Shown here piece by piece: positions 26,271 to 33,426 of a stretch of DNA of 64,000 nucleotides. This stretch comes from Actinoalloteichus_B caeruleus (GTDB lineage Bacteria > Actinomycetota > Actinomycetes > Mycobacteriales > Pseudonocardiaceae). Positions within the stretch are counted from its first letter, which is position 1. The number at the start of each line of letters is the position of its first letter. The stretch lies in NCBI RefSeq assembly GCF_000718005.1, contig NZ_JODV01000005.1, one strand, 5' to 3'. The notes under the pieces were generated by a model. The model did not search any database. It was not told the origin of the DNA and saw nothing but the letters and a program-made list of their open reading frames with translations. Both the position numbers and the translations under genes were made by a program.

Positions 26271-26961
26271 CGCCGGTCCCCGAGGTCGCCGCGCGGAGGG
26301 CCCGCCGGGACAGCTGGTCGGCCAGCCGGGTGGTCTCGGGGAGCCGGAAGCGGGGCGAGCACCGCAGCACCCATTCCGCCGCCGGGGCCAGACCGATCGC
26401 GTGTCCCACCGAGACGTGGACCGGCCGGATCCCGTCCTGGGTGCGCAGCACGCGTCCCAGCGTCGTGCCGTCCGCGTCGAGCAGGTCAGCGTGGTCTCCC
26501 CGGCGCGGACCGGGTGCCTCGTGGTCCCCGACCAGCCGGTTCTTGGCGACGCCCACGGATGGCAGCCCGGTGCGCGCGCCCAGGTGGCAGGCCAGGCCGA
26601 ACCGCCTGGGGTGGGCGATGCCGTGCCCGTCGCACAGCAACAGGTCGGGCGTGGTCGTCAGGCGCTCGAGGGCGTCGAGCAGTGGCGGTAGCTCCCGGAA
26701 CGCGAACAGCCCGGGTACGTAGGGGAAGGCGGCGGTCCCCACCACCGCCGCCTCGTCCACCGGGCGCAGCGTGGTGGCGTCGAGGACGACCACCGCGCCG
26801 GCCACGCGCTCGGAGCCGGTGGCGTAGGCGACGTCCAGCCCGGCCACCGTCCGCACCCGGGCGGGACTCCTGCCGCTCAGGTCCACCAGGGGGCGCAGCG
26901 CCCTTTCCGCCGCCTCGGCCTGGTCGACCGTCGTCGGCCAGGCCTCCCGGTCCCCGCGCAT
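26257..26961 (-). CDS. nfi: Endonuclease V (deoxyinosine 3' endonuclease)
   Basis: A 234-residue enzyme that nicks DNA 3' of deaminated adenine (hypoxanthine). Family motifs are present: VAGLDVAYATG with the first catalytic Asp, FRELPPLLDAL, LLLCDGHGIAHPRRFGLACHLG with metal-binding Asp and the DGHG loop, and VGVAKNRLVG with the conserved Lys. Residues at the end (VHVSVGHAIGL) complete the fold. GGGGAGGACGAC precedes the ATG. It is convergent with and overlaps DUF5926 by 14 bases. Confidence 0.92.
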   Translation of the reverse strand: MRGDREAWPTTVDQAEAAERALRPLVDLSGRSPARVRTVAGLDVAYATGSERVAGAVVVLDATTLRPVDEAAVVGTAAFPYVPGLFAFRELPPLLDALERLTTTPDLLLCDGHGIAHPRRFGLACHLGARTGLPSVGVAKNRLVGDHEAPGPRRGDHADLLDADGTTLGRVLRTQDGIRPVHVSVGHAIGLAPAAEWVLRCSPRFRLPETTRLADQLSRRALRAATSGTGVSGW

Positions 26962-27017
26962 GTCGTCCTCCCCGTCCGTTCGTGTGACAGCCAACCATGA
27001 ACGCTCAGGTTCCCCCG

Positions 27018-28139
27018 TCAGCCCCTCGGGCCGTCCGGGAGTGGCAGCCCCTGGTCCGCGGCGAGGGTGCGCAGCGCCGAGGTGGCCATGAGCGCGGCGG
27101 CCTCGCAGGGCGGTACGAGCAGCGAGTCCTCGTCGAGGTACACCTCGTGTTCGACGACGAGCGCCTGCCCGTCGTCGACCTCCACGGCGAGCACGCACCC
27201 CTGGGTGGTGTCGCCGGCGACCCACACCGCCGGGTAACCGCTCAGGCTCAGCCGTTGGACGTCCTCCGGGTCGGCGTGCTCCGCCAGGGCCGCGGCGTTC
27301 CGCCGGACGGCGAGCAGTGTGTAGTGGACCTCCAGGTTCGACCAGGAGCCCGGCTGGTCGCACCGGCTGCCCGCGCGCACCACCGCGTGGTGGGCGTTGG
27401 TGATGCGCAGCGACTCCCGCGTCCCCTCGTCGACGAGGGCGCAGCTGTCCACGTCGGTGAGGTCGAGGTCGGCCGGGCGGTCTCCGAGGGAGACGGTCAG
27501 ATCACCGGGTCGCTCGCCGCGCAGCTCGTCCTGGCGCGCGGGGTCCAGCAGGGCGTGGACGGCCCGTTCCGCCGCTCCGTGCGCCTCGTCGCAGGTCCGT
27601 TCCGCCGTCAGCAGCGGACCGGTCGCGAATCGTGCCACCGCGATCGCCTGGTTGCGCCCCACACTCACCCCGATGGCGCACACCTCGGGCGAGTCCTCCC
27701 CCGCGTGGTAACCCGTGGCCGGGTAGCCGGCGACCACCAGGCCGTACCGTTGCTCCGGCCCCAGCTCGTCGCCGAAGGAGGCGCCGTTGCGGGACGGCCA
27801 CACGGCGATGGAGTAGAAGCCGGGGGAGTCCCCGTCAGCCGAGACGAACCGGCATTCCATCCCGGCGGGGTCCCCCACGAGCGGCTTGGGTCGCGGCTGG
27901 TCCGCCAACCCCAGGTAGCGCCGCTCGGTCTCGGTCAGCAGGGCGCACGCGTTCACGTCCGCGACGTCGAGGTGTTCCCGGTCGACGTCGACCCCACCCG
28001 TGGGCGGGGACGGGACCGCCGTCCGTGTGGGGGCGGACGGCGATCCAGAGGGGTGGGCCGCGGCGTCCTCGCCTCCCGCGCAGCCGGTGAGCAGGGCGGC
28101 CGCGACGAGGAGCACGACGCTGGGCCGAACAGTGGGCAC
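27018..28139 (-). CDS. DUF3558-type lipoprotein with two tandem domains
   Basis: A 373-residue exported lipoprotein. The signal peptide PSVVLLVAAALLTG is followed by the lipobox Cys (LLTGC) and a Ser/Thr/Pro-rich linker. Two DUF3558-like units follow, each beginning with a DVxxCALL motif (near residues 60 and 228) and each with paired Cys residues. Most family members have a single unit, so this is an internal duplication. DUF3558 proteins accompany ESX/PPE loci in Pseudonocardiales; their function is unknown. GGAG lies 6 bases before the GTG. The leader is identical at DNA level to that of the next gene over 67 bp. Confidence 0.85.
   Translation of the reverse strand: MPTVRPSVVLLVAAALLTGCAGGEDAAAHPSGSPSAPTRTAVPSPPTGGVDVDREHLDVADVNACALLTETERRYLGLADQPRPKPLVGDPAGMECRFVSADGDSPGFYSIAVWPSRNGASFGDELGPEQRYGLVVAGYPATGYHAGEDSPEVCAIGVSVGRNQAIAVARFATGPLLTAERTCDEAHGAAERAVHALLDPARQDELRGERPGDLTVSLGDRPADLDLTDVDSCALVDEGTRESLRITNAHHAVVRAGSRCDQPGSWSNLEVHYTLLAVRRNAAALAEHADPEDVQRLSLSGYPAVWVAGDTTQGCVLAVEVDDGQALVVEHEVYLDEDSLLVPPCEAAALMATSALRTLAADQGLPLPDGPRG
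28066..28132. repeat. 67-bp perfect direct repeat, copy 1
   Basis: Bases 28066-28132 are identical to 29043-29109. They encode the signal peptide and lipobox of the two neighbouring DUF3558 lipoproteins. Perfect identity in this part, with strong divergence elsewhere, suggests recent gene conversion or selection for the leader. Confidence 0.9.
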
Positions 28140-28522
28140 GAAATACTCCGCAGGGTGAGTGGAAGGGGGAAAGCGCGAACGGAACCGGTTTCTCCACGCG
28201 GTCCGGTTCGGTTCGGTGAGGATGAACGACGGGCACGCGATCGTGCCGCACGGCGCGGGAACGCGTGTCGCGATCCGGCGCTCACGTCAGTGGTGGATTC
28301 CCGCCAGGAAGAACCCGTTGGGTAATTCCCCACCGACCCTCGTCCGAATTCGTCGTGGAATTCCAGGTGGAACGGCGGTGGCCCGCCCTCCTGGGCGGGA
28401 CCGAGGATGGCGGACGGGGTGGCGCCAGCCCGAGGGGCGGGCGGATCGGCCCGGTCGTGACGGGCACGGGAGCGGCGCGGCATGCCGTCCGACTGTCCCG
28501 GATCCGCCCGTCCATCCGTCCG
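28140..28522. other. Gene-free stretch between the two DUF3558 lipoprotein genes
   Basis: These 383 bases follow the second DUF3558 gene and precede the first on the minus strand. They include an AT-richer zone (28310-28370, with GAATTC sites and AATTACCC on the minus strand) that may hold the promoter for the gene starting at 28139. No gene was seen. Confidence 0.4.
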
Positions 28523-29116
28523 TCAGAGGTCGAGCAGGGCCTCGACGGCGTACTCGGCCGCCTTGCTGGCTTCCTCGCAGGTCCGCGCGGCCGTCGTCTC
28601 CACGCCGTCCACCATCCGGGCGGCCAGGAGCAACTGGTCCGGTGCCAGGTCGACCGCGAACGCGCACACCTCGGGACTGCCCTCGGCGGCCGGGTAGGTC
28701 GTGGCGGGGAGACCACCGATCTCGGTACCGTCGCCCGAGTCCAGGCCCAGTGCGTCGACCAGGGCGTCAGCGTCCTCGGCCGGGACCAGGGCTAGGGAGT
28801 AGAGGCCGAAGGAGTCCTCGTGGAGCGTGGGGAGGCGGCACTCCCGCACGGAGGGGTGGTCGGGATCGGCCGGCGGGGACATCGGCTCGTCGTTCACTCC
28901 CAACTCCGCCAGCTGTTCCTCGGTCAGCAACGCGCACAGGTCAACCTCGGCCAGGCCGAGGTCCTCCCCGCCCGCGCCTGGCTCGGCGGGGGCGGACGAC
29001 GACGGCGGCGCGGACGGGGTGGCGGAGGGCTGAGCCGCCGGCTCCTCGCCTCCCGCGCAGCCGGTGAGCAGGGCGGCCGCGACGAGGAGCACGACGCTGG
29101 GCCGAACAGAGGACAC
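28523..29116 (-). CDS. DUF3558-type lipoprotein, single domain
   Basis: A 197-residue paralogue of the neighbour. The same signal peptide and LLTGC lipobox are followed by a Ser/Pro/Ala linker and one DUF3558 unit (LAEVDLCALLTEEQLAELG, VRECRLP, SPEVCAFAVDL, ARTCEEASKAAEYAV). Four Cys residues outside the lipobox could form two disulfides. GGGAG lies 6 bases before the GTG at 29116. It is probably anchored on the outer face of the cytoplasmic membrane. Function unknown. Confidence 0.88.
   Translation of the reverse strand: MSSVRPSVVLLVAAALLTGCAGGEEPAAQPSATPSAPPSSSAPAEPGAGGEDLGLAEVDLCALLTEEQLAELGVNDEPMSPPADPDHPSVRECRLPTLHEDSFGLYSLALVPAEDADALVDALGLDSGDGTEIGGLPATTYPAAEGSPEVCAFAVDLAPDQLLLAARMVDGVETTAARTCEEASKAAEYAVEALLDL
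29043..29109. repeat. 67-bp perfect direct repeat, copy 2
   Basis: This is the second copy of the lipoprotein leader repeat, identical to 28066-28132. The bases just upstream on the minus strand (ribosome-site region, CACTCACCCTG) are also nearly the same in the two copies. Confidence 0.9.
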
Positions 29117-29977
29117 GAATTACTCCCACAGGGTGAGTGAAACAGCGGAATGCGCGGGCGGGACCTTTTTTTGTCCGGTTGCGCCCGCGCCGCGCGGAAA
29201 GAGCGGCGAGCACGGTACCGCGTTCCTTCTTTGCCTGTCATCTCCATTGCGACCTGGCGCACACGAATTCGCGTCGCGGGTTGGAATGGGATCCTGTTGG
29301 CGATTCTCCGACCGGAGTGGCAGGCGGAGACCGTCGTGCGCCTCCACGCGGAAACGCCATCCGCCAACCTCGGTGGGGACGCGGGTTCGGAGTCCAGTGC
29401 CGACGGGGACGCGGCAGGCGTGAGCGACCGGATGCGGGCGTTCCCGGAGTTCCTCCTGACACGCCGGCGGTTGTCTCCTCGGGCTGCCGGTGCCGCGCGA
29501 CTCGCTGGTGCGCTCCTGGGTGGGGCGAGGTCATCCCGTACGCGACGGGGGTGCGGCCAGGGCAGGGTCGTCCTGTCCGGACTCGCCGGCGGAGCCGCGC
29601 TCACCGCCGCGCGTATTCGTGTGGACGAGCTCCCGGTGCGCGACCGGAAGCGCGCGAGCCGATCACACATTTTCCCCGGAAGGGGGTTGTGTATCGCCGT
29701 TATGGTCTGGACAATATTCCACGGCGAGATTGGGTGTGTCTCGTGAGACGGTAGCCGTGGTGTGACCGCACCGGTGAGAGCACGTTGTCGACGCATGGTC
29801 CGGGGGTGTGCGCTGGCGGCGGCCGGCGGCTATTCCTGGTGGTGAGGGGGCTGGCGCCCCTGGTGATGTGGGTCCGGTTCACGCGAAAGGAATTTCGAAT
29901 ACGGCCGGACCGCACTTGTCCCGGGTGTCGGTCGCGGAATCGCGCGGCGTTGGTCGGGTGGTCAGTCGGGGGGTAAC
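29117..29977. other. Long gene-poor divergent region before the PPE/EspG cassette
   Basis: These 861 bases separate the minus-strand lipoprotein from the plus-strand cassette. Long frames exist on both strands but have Arg-rich, low-complexity translations, so I do not call them. Several AT-richer patches stand out (29160-29180, 29225-29290, 29665-29720, 29880-29915). TTGTGT at about 29684 with CAATATT about 20 bases later resembles a promoter facing the cassette. A regulatory RNA or a decayed gene is possible. Confidence 0.45.
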
Positions 29978-30352
29978 GTGAGTCAGGATTCATACTATCT
30001 CGATCCGGAATCGCTTCCGCAAGTGATCGCGAATTTGAACCATGTTCACGCTGATCTGCTGCGGGATATCCGGCGGATGGCGGAGCGGTTCGAGCTGCTG
30101 TCCTTCCGGGGCGACGACAGGGTGAGCACCAACGCCACCAGGGAGTTCAGGAGGCTGGCGCTCGACCCGGACGACCAGTCGCTGACCGCGGCGATCGACG
30201 TTCTCGCGTTCGCCATCAAGCACCAGGTGGGAGCGCTGTCGGCGGCGCTCCACCAGTACGAGTCCATGGAGGAGACGAACGCCGTTCAACCGGTCGAGTT
30301 CCAGTGGCCGAACGGGCGGGTCGACCACGCGGGAGACGGGCATGGCAGGTAG
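29978..30352 (+). CDS. Small helical WXG/PE-like protein of the secretion cassette
   Basis: A 124-residue mostly helical protein. YYLDPESLPQVIANLNHVHA opens the first helix, then LLRDIRRMAERFELLSFRGDD, and later LTAAIDVLAFAIKHQVGALSAALHQYE. The short first helix, a central GDD turn and a long second helix resemble the WXG100/PE-like partners that precede PPE genes in Pseudonocardiales, though no WXG triplet is present. GGGGGGTAAC is the ribosome site for the GTG. Its end overlaps the next start by 11 bases, so the two are translated together. Confidence 0.75.
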   Translation: MSQDSYYLDPESLPQVIANLNHVHADLLRDIRRMAERFELLSFRGDDRVSTNATREFRRLALDPDDQSLTAAIDVLAFAIKHQVGALSAALHQYESMEETNAVQPVEFQWPNGRVDHAGDGHGR

Positions 30353-30980
30353 TGGGAAGTGGTGGGCCGGGGGCGCCGTGGTGCTGGTCGCCGGGGTGGT
30401 GGTGGCCTACCTGGCGGTGGCGCTGCCCTCCGGTGAGGCCGGACAGGCTCATCCCGGTGGCGCGGGTGCGGGCGCGCCCTCGGAGTCGAAGCAGCCGCCG
30501 GCCGACCCCCGGTACCCGCCGGTGGAGAACCCGATCGACATGCGGGCGCTCGAGCCCTGCGACCTGCTCCCGCCGGACGCCGCCGAGGAACTCGGGCTGG
30601 CCCCGGAGGGGGAACTGGAACGGCCGACCGGGCCGTTCGAACCGTGCCTGTGGCGCAACCGGGTCACCGCCACCGACGCGGCGGTGTACCGGGACATCGG
30701 GCGCACCGGGTTGGGCGAGGTGTACGACCGGAAGGACGCCTACGCCGTGTTCACCCCGATCACGATCGAGGGCTACCCGGCCGTCGCCGCGCAGCACGTC
30801 GAGCAGATGGGCAACTGCCAGGTCTTCGTGGGGACCGCCCACGACCAGCAGTTCGTCGTGCAGTCCGACAACGCGCTCTACCTGGAGGACGGCGTGACCG
30901 AGGCTGAGGAGTCGGACCCGTGCGCCCGGGCCGCCGACGTCGCCCGCGCCGTCCTGGTGCGGCTGCCCACGGGGGACTGA
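30342..30980 (+). CDS. DUF3558 protein with an N-terminal membrane anchor
   Basis: A 212-residue protein. Residues 7-28 form one membrane helix (WWAGGAVVLVAGVVVAYLAV), with no lipobox, unlike the two paralogues upstream. A Pro-rich linker leads into the DUF3558 unit: MRALEPCDLLPPDAAEELG, EPCLWRNRVTATDAA, MGNCQVFVG and SDPCARAADVARAVL. The four Cys positions match the family. It lies in the same operon as the WXG/PE-like, PPE-like and EspG-like genes. It probably faces outside the membrane and helps the secretion or envelope function of the cassette. Confidence 0.85.
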   Translation: MAGSGKWWAGGAVVLVAGVVVAYLAVALPSGEAGQAHPGGAGAGAPSESKQPPADPRYPPVENPIDMRALEPCDLLPPDAAEELGLAPEGELERPTGPFEPCLWRNRVTATDAAVYRDIGRTGLGEVYDRKDAYAVFTPITIEGYPAVAAQHVEQMGNCQVFVGTAHDQQFVVQSDNALYLEDGVTEAEESDPCARAADVARAVLVRLPTGD

Positions 30981-31008
30981 CGGAGGAACCCAGAACGACG
31001 GGGGAGTG

Positions 31009-32268
31009 ATGGGGATCAACCTGAACCGCGCCAACTACTCCTGGGAGCACACCAACGCCCAGGCGATCTCGGCCGCGCTGCGCACGGACCGGGAGGGGGC
31101 CGACCCGCAGGAGATGGTGGTCACCTGGATGGAGATCGCCCAGTCGTTCCGGGCGCTCGCCGAGTACCTCGCGGCGACGGTGCGCGCCTCGGTCGACTCC
31201 CACGAGGGGGAGGCCGCGGAGGCCTTCCGATCCTCCACGCTGCCCCTGGCGGGCTTCGCCGAGGAGTGCGGGGCCCAGGCCGTGGAGGCGGCCCACGCGG
31301 TCCACCTCCAGGCCGAGTACCTGGAGAGCGCCCGGTCACTGGTGCCCATCGGCCAACCCAGGCCGGAGAAGGGTTTCCTGGACGCGATCCTGCCAGGCCT
31401 GACCGGTTACGCCGACGCGATGGATTCCTGGGACCAGGACAACCAGCGCGCCCGGGACGTGATGGTGGAGTACCAGGGCAACTCCAACGGCGTGCTGGGC
31501 TCCACCCTCGGTTTCGACCCCCAGGCCCGGGTCGGTGAGCTCCGGGTCGCCGCGCCTCCTCCGGTCACGCCCGTGTCCGAGGTGCACCCGCCTGACTCCG
31601 TGGTGGAGCCGTCCTCGGCCCCGGTGATGTCGCCGCGCGACGAGCGCACTGGGTGGCAGGGGGGAGCCGACCCGGTGGACGGTGGTGGGCCCCGCGTTCC
31701 GAGGAGCGGAGGCGGACCATCCCCGGACCTGGACCCGGACGTCGAGGCGGCCCCACCCGGCGGGCAGCCGGCCGGCGCCATCCCGCAATCCTCCGCCGCC
31801 GGTCAGGCGCCGGCGGTGGAAACGCGGTGGGCGACGCGGGAAACGGGCGGACCGTCCTGGACGACGACCTCACCCGGGGTGTCCTCCGGTGCGGGCCCGA
31901 CGGCCGGTGGTCCGGGACCGGGACCTTTCGGGATGGCGGCGCGCCACCCCGGTTCCGGAGCGGGAGCACCGCCTGGACGCGGTCCCGGCCCAGGTGGATC
32001 CGGTACCGCCCCGCTGGGTCCGGGCCCTGGCGTGGCGGGGGGCGGTACCACCTCCCCGAGCAGGCCCGGCCCGGCGGCCGGCGGCCCCGGAACCGGCCTC
32101 GGTGGCGTACCCGGCGGGTCAACCGCCGGGAGGTCGTCGGAGACGGACGACACCCCCTCCCACCGGCGCGCCGACTACCTCGTCGAGATGGAGTCCCTTT
32201 TCGATGACGACCGTCGGGTGGCTCCACCGGTGCTGGACGGGATGAACCGTCCCCACGAGGAGCGGTGA
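31009..32268 (+). CDS. PPE-like secreted or surface protein
   Basis: A 419-residue protein. Residues 1-180 are helical and PPE/WXG-like (MGINLNRANYSWEHTNAQA, LRTDREGADPQEMVVTWMEI, FRALAEYLAATVRAS). Residues 185-385 are very rich in Pro, Gly and Ser and disordered. The last 30 residues carry the conserved tail of this group (DYLVEMESLFDDD, then VAPPVLDG). Such proteins are thought to leave through type VII secretion with EspG as chaperone, and an EspG-like gene follows directly. No EccC-type ATPase lies in the window, so the machinery must be elsewhere. A GTG at 31006 is an alternative start. Confidence 0.8.
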   Translation: MGINLNRANYSWEHTNAQAISAALRTDREGADPQEMVVTWMEIAQSFRALAEYLAATVRASVDSHEGEAAEAFRSSTLPLAGFAEECGAQAVEAAHAVHLQAEYLESARSLVPIGQPRPEKGFLDAILPGLTGYADAMDSWDQDNQRARDVMVEYQGNSNGVLGSTLGFDPQARVGELRVAAPPPVTPVSEVHPPDSVVEPSSAPVMSPRDERTGWQGGADPVDGGGPRVPRSGGGPSPDLDPDVEAAPPGGQPAGAIPQSSAAGQAPAVETRWATRETGGPSWTTTSPGVSSGAGPTAGGPGPGPFGMAARHPGSGAGAPPGRGPGPGGSGTAPLGPGPGVAGGGTTSPSRPGPAAGGPGTGLGGVPGGSTAGRSSETDDTPSHRRADYLVEMESLFDDDRRVAPPVLDGMNRPHEER

Positions 32269-32274
32269 GGCGCC

Positions 32275-33083
32275 ATGCCGGCCCAGGACCAGGTGCGCCT
32301 CTCCGTGGCGCAGGTGGACTCCATCCGCGTTCGGCTCGGCCTGGCGCTGCCGCCGACGCTGCTGGCGGGCGGTCGCGGAACCACTCAGGACGAGCGCCGG
32401 GTCCTGCTGCGGCGGGCCTGGCGGGAGCTGGAGGCGGAGCGGTGGGTGGACGGAGGGGAACCGCACCCGTTCCTGCACCGCGCGTTCCAGACGCTCGCCC
32501 GACCGGCGGTCGCGGTGTCCGTGGCGGTCGAGGAGGTGGGGGCCAGGGCTGGAACGCCGTCGCGGCCCGCGAGGGGACCTTCGGGGTGGTGGCGATCCTT
32601 CGGGACCAGCCGGACGAGGACGAGTGGGCACGGACGGTCGTCCTCGAACCGATCCCGCCCACCTCGGTGGCCTACCGCGCCGCCTCGGTGCTGCCTCCCG
32701 TGCCCGGCGGTGGCGGGCCCTCGATCAGCCATCCCTCCGACCCGATCACCCTGGCGGCGGACCAGGCGGGACGGGACGTGGGGCGGCTCAGGAGCGCCCT
32801 GCGCCGCGCGGGACTCCGAACTGGTGAGGCCGGCCACCTCGCGGAGGCGTTGACGGCGAACCGGCTGCGGGCCGGGGAGTTCAGCGTGCGCGGCTTCGAC
32901 CCGCTCGCCGGCCGCCGACGGGCCGACCACACCGTGGAGTTCGTCGACACCGCGCGTGGCAGGCACCTGGCCCAGCACCGGCCCGGACCGGACGGGCGCC
33001 GCTGGTTCACCTTCGTCTCGGGCGATGCCCGTCGCCTGGTGGGCCGGCTCGAGGAGCTGGTGGTCCAGGTGGGCGCTCCCTGA
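32275..33083 (+). pseudogene. EspG-like secretion chaperone gene with a one-base frameshift
   Basis: The first 88 codons (from the ATG at 32275: MPAQDQVRLSVAQVDSIRVR ... VAVSVAVEEV) run in one frame. Homology then continues one base back in another frame (GGQGWNAVAAREGTFGVVAI) to the stop at 33083. The switch falls in the run TGGGGG at 32537-32542, where one missing G would explain it. Joined, the product is about 270 residues, a normal EspG length, with the family's DPITLAADQAG and typical C-terminal VEFVDTARGRHL and LVGRLEELV parts. It could be a sequencing error, a true loss or slippage-controlled expression. EspG chaperones PPE proteins before export. Confidence 0.75.
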
Positions 33084-33426
33084 CTCAAGCCGACCGCGCC
33101 GGTGCCGGCGCCCACGCCGGACGGTCCCGGGGTCTCGCCGGGGCGAGCGGGGAGTTCGACGCCGCCGGTCCTGGGAAGGGCCAGTTCGACGCCCGGCTGG
33201 TCCGTGGCCGGGCCTGACGTGGTCCACCCGCCGGCGACGGCACCTTCGACGGCTGGTCCGCGAGTGCGCGGGGCCGCCGAGGCGGGCCTGGGCCGGCGGA
33301 CGTCGCCGGGGGGCCGCGCGATGTCGACGGTCGTGCCAGTCTCTCGATCAGGGGGTCCTCGGGTGGCGCGGCGGGCGGCACCGGGCAGGATCGCCGGGGG
33401 CTCGCGGGTGGGAGGAGGCGTGGCGG
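33084..33426. other. Gene-free stretch between the EspG-like gene and the helicase
   Basis: These 343 bases show no supported gene on either strand and no marked hairpin. The last bases hold GGGAGGAGG, the ribosome site of the helicase. The cassette operon most likely ends here. Confidence 0.4.

Noticed and set aside
29150..29746. A 198-codon plus-strand frame in the gene-poor region
   Set aside because: Codon use is not that of neighbouring genes, the product is Arg-rich, and no ribosome site or motif is seen.
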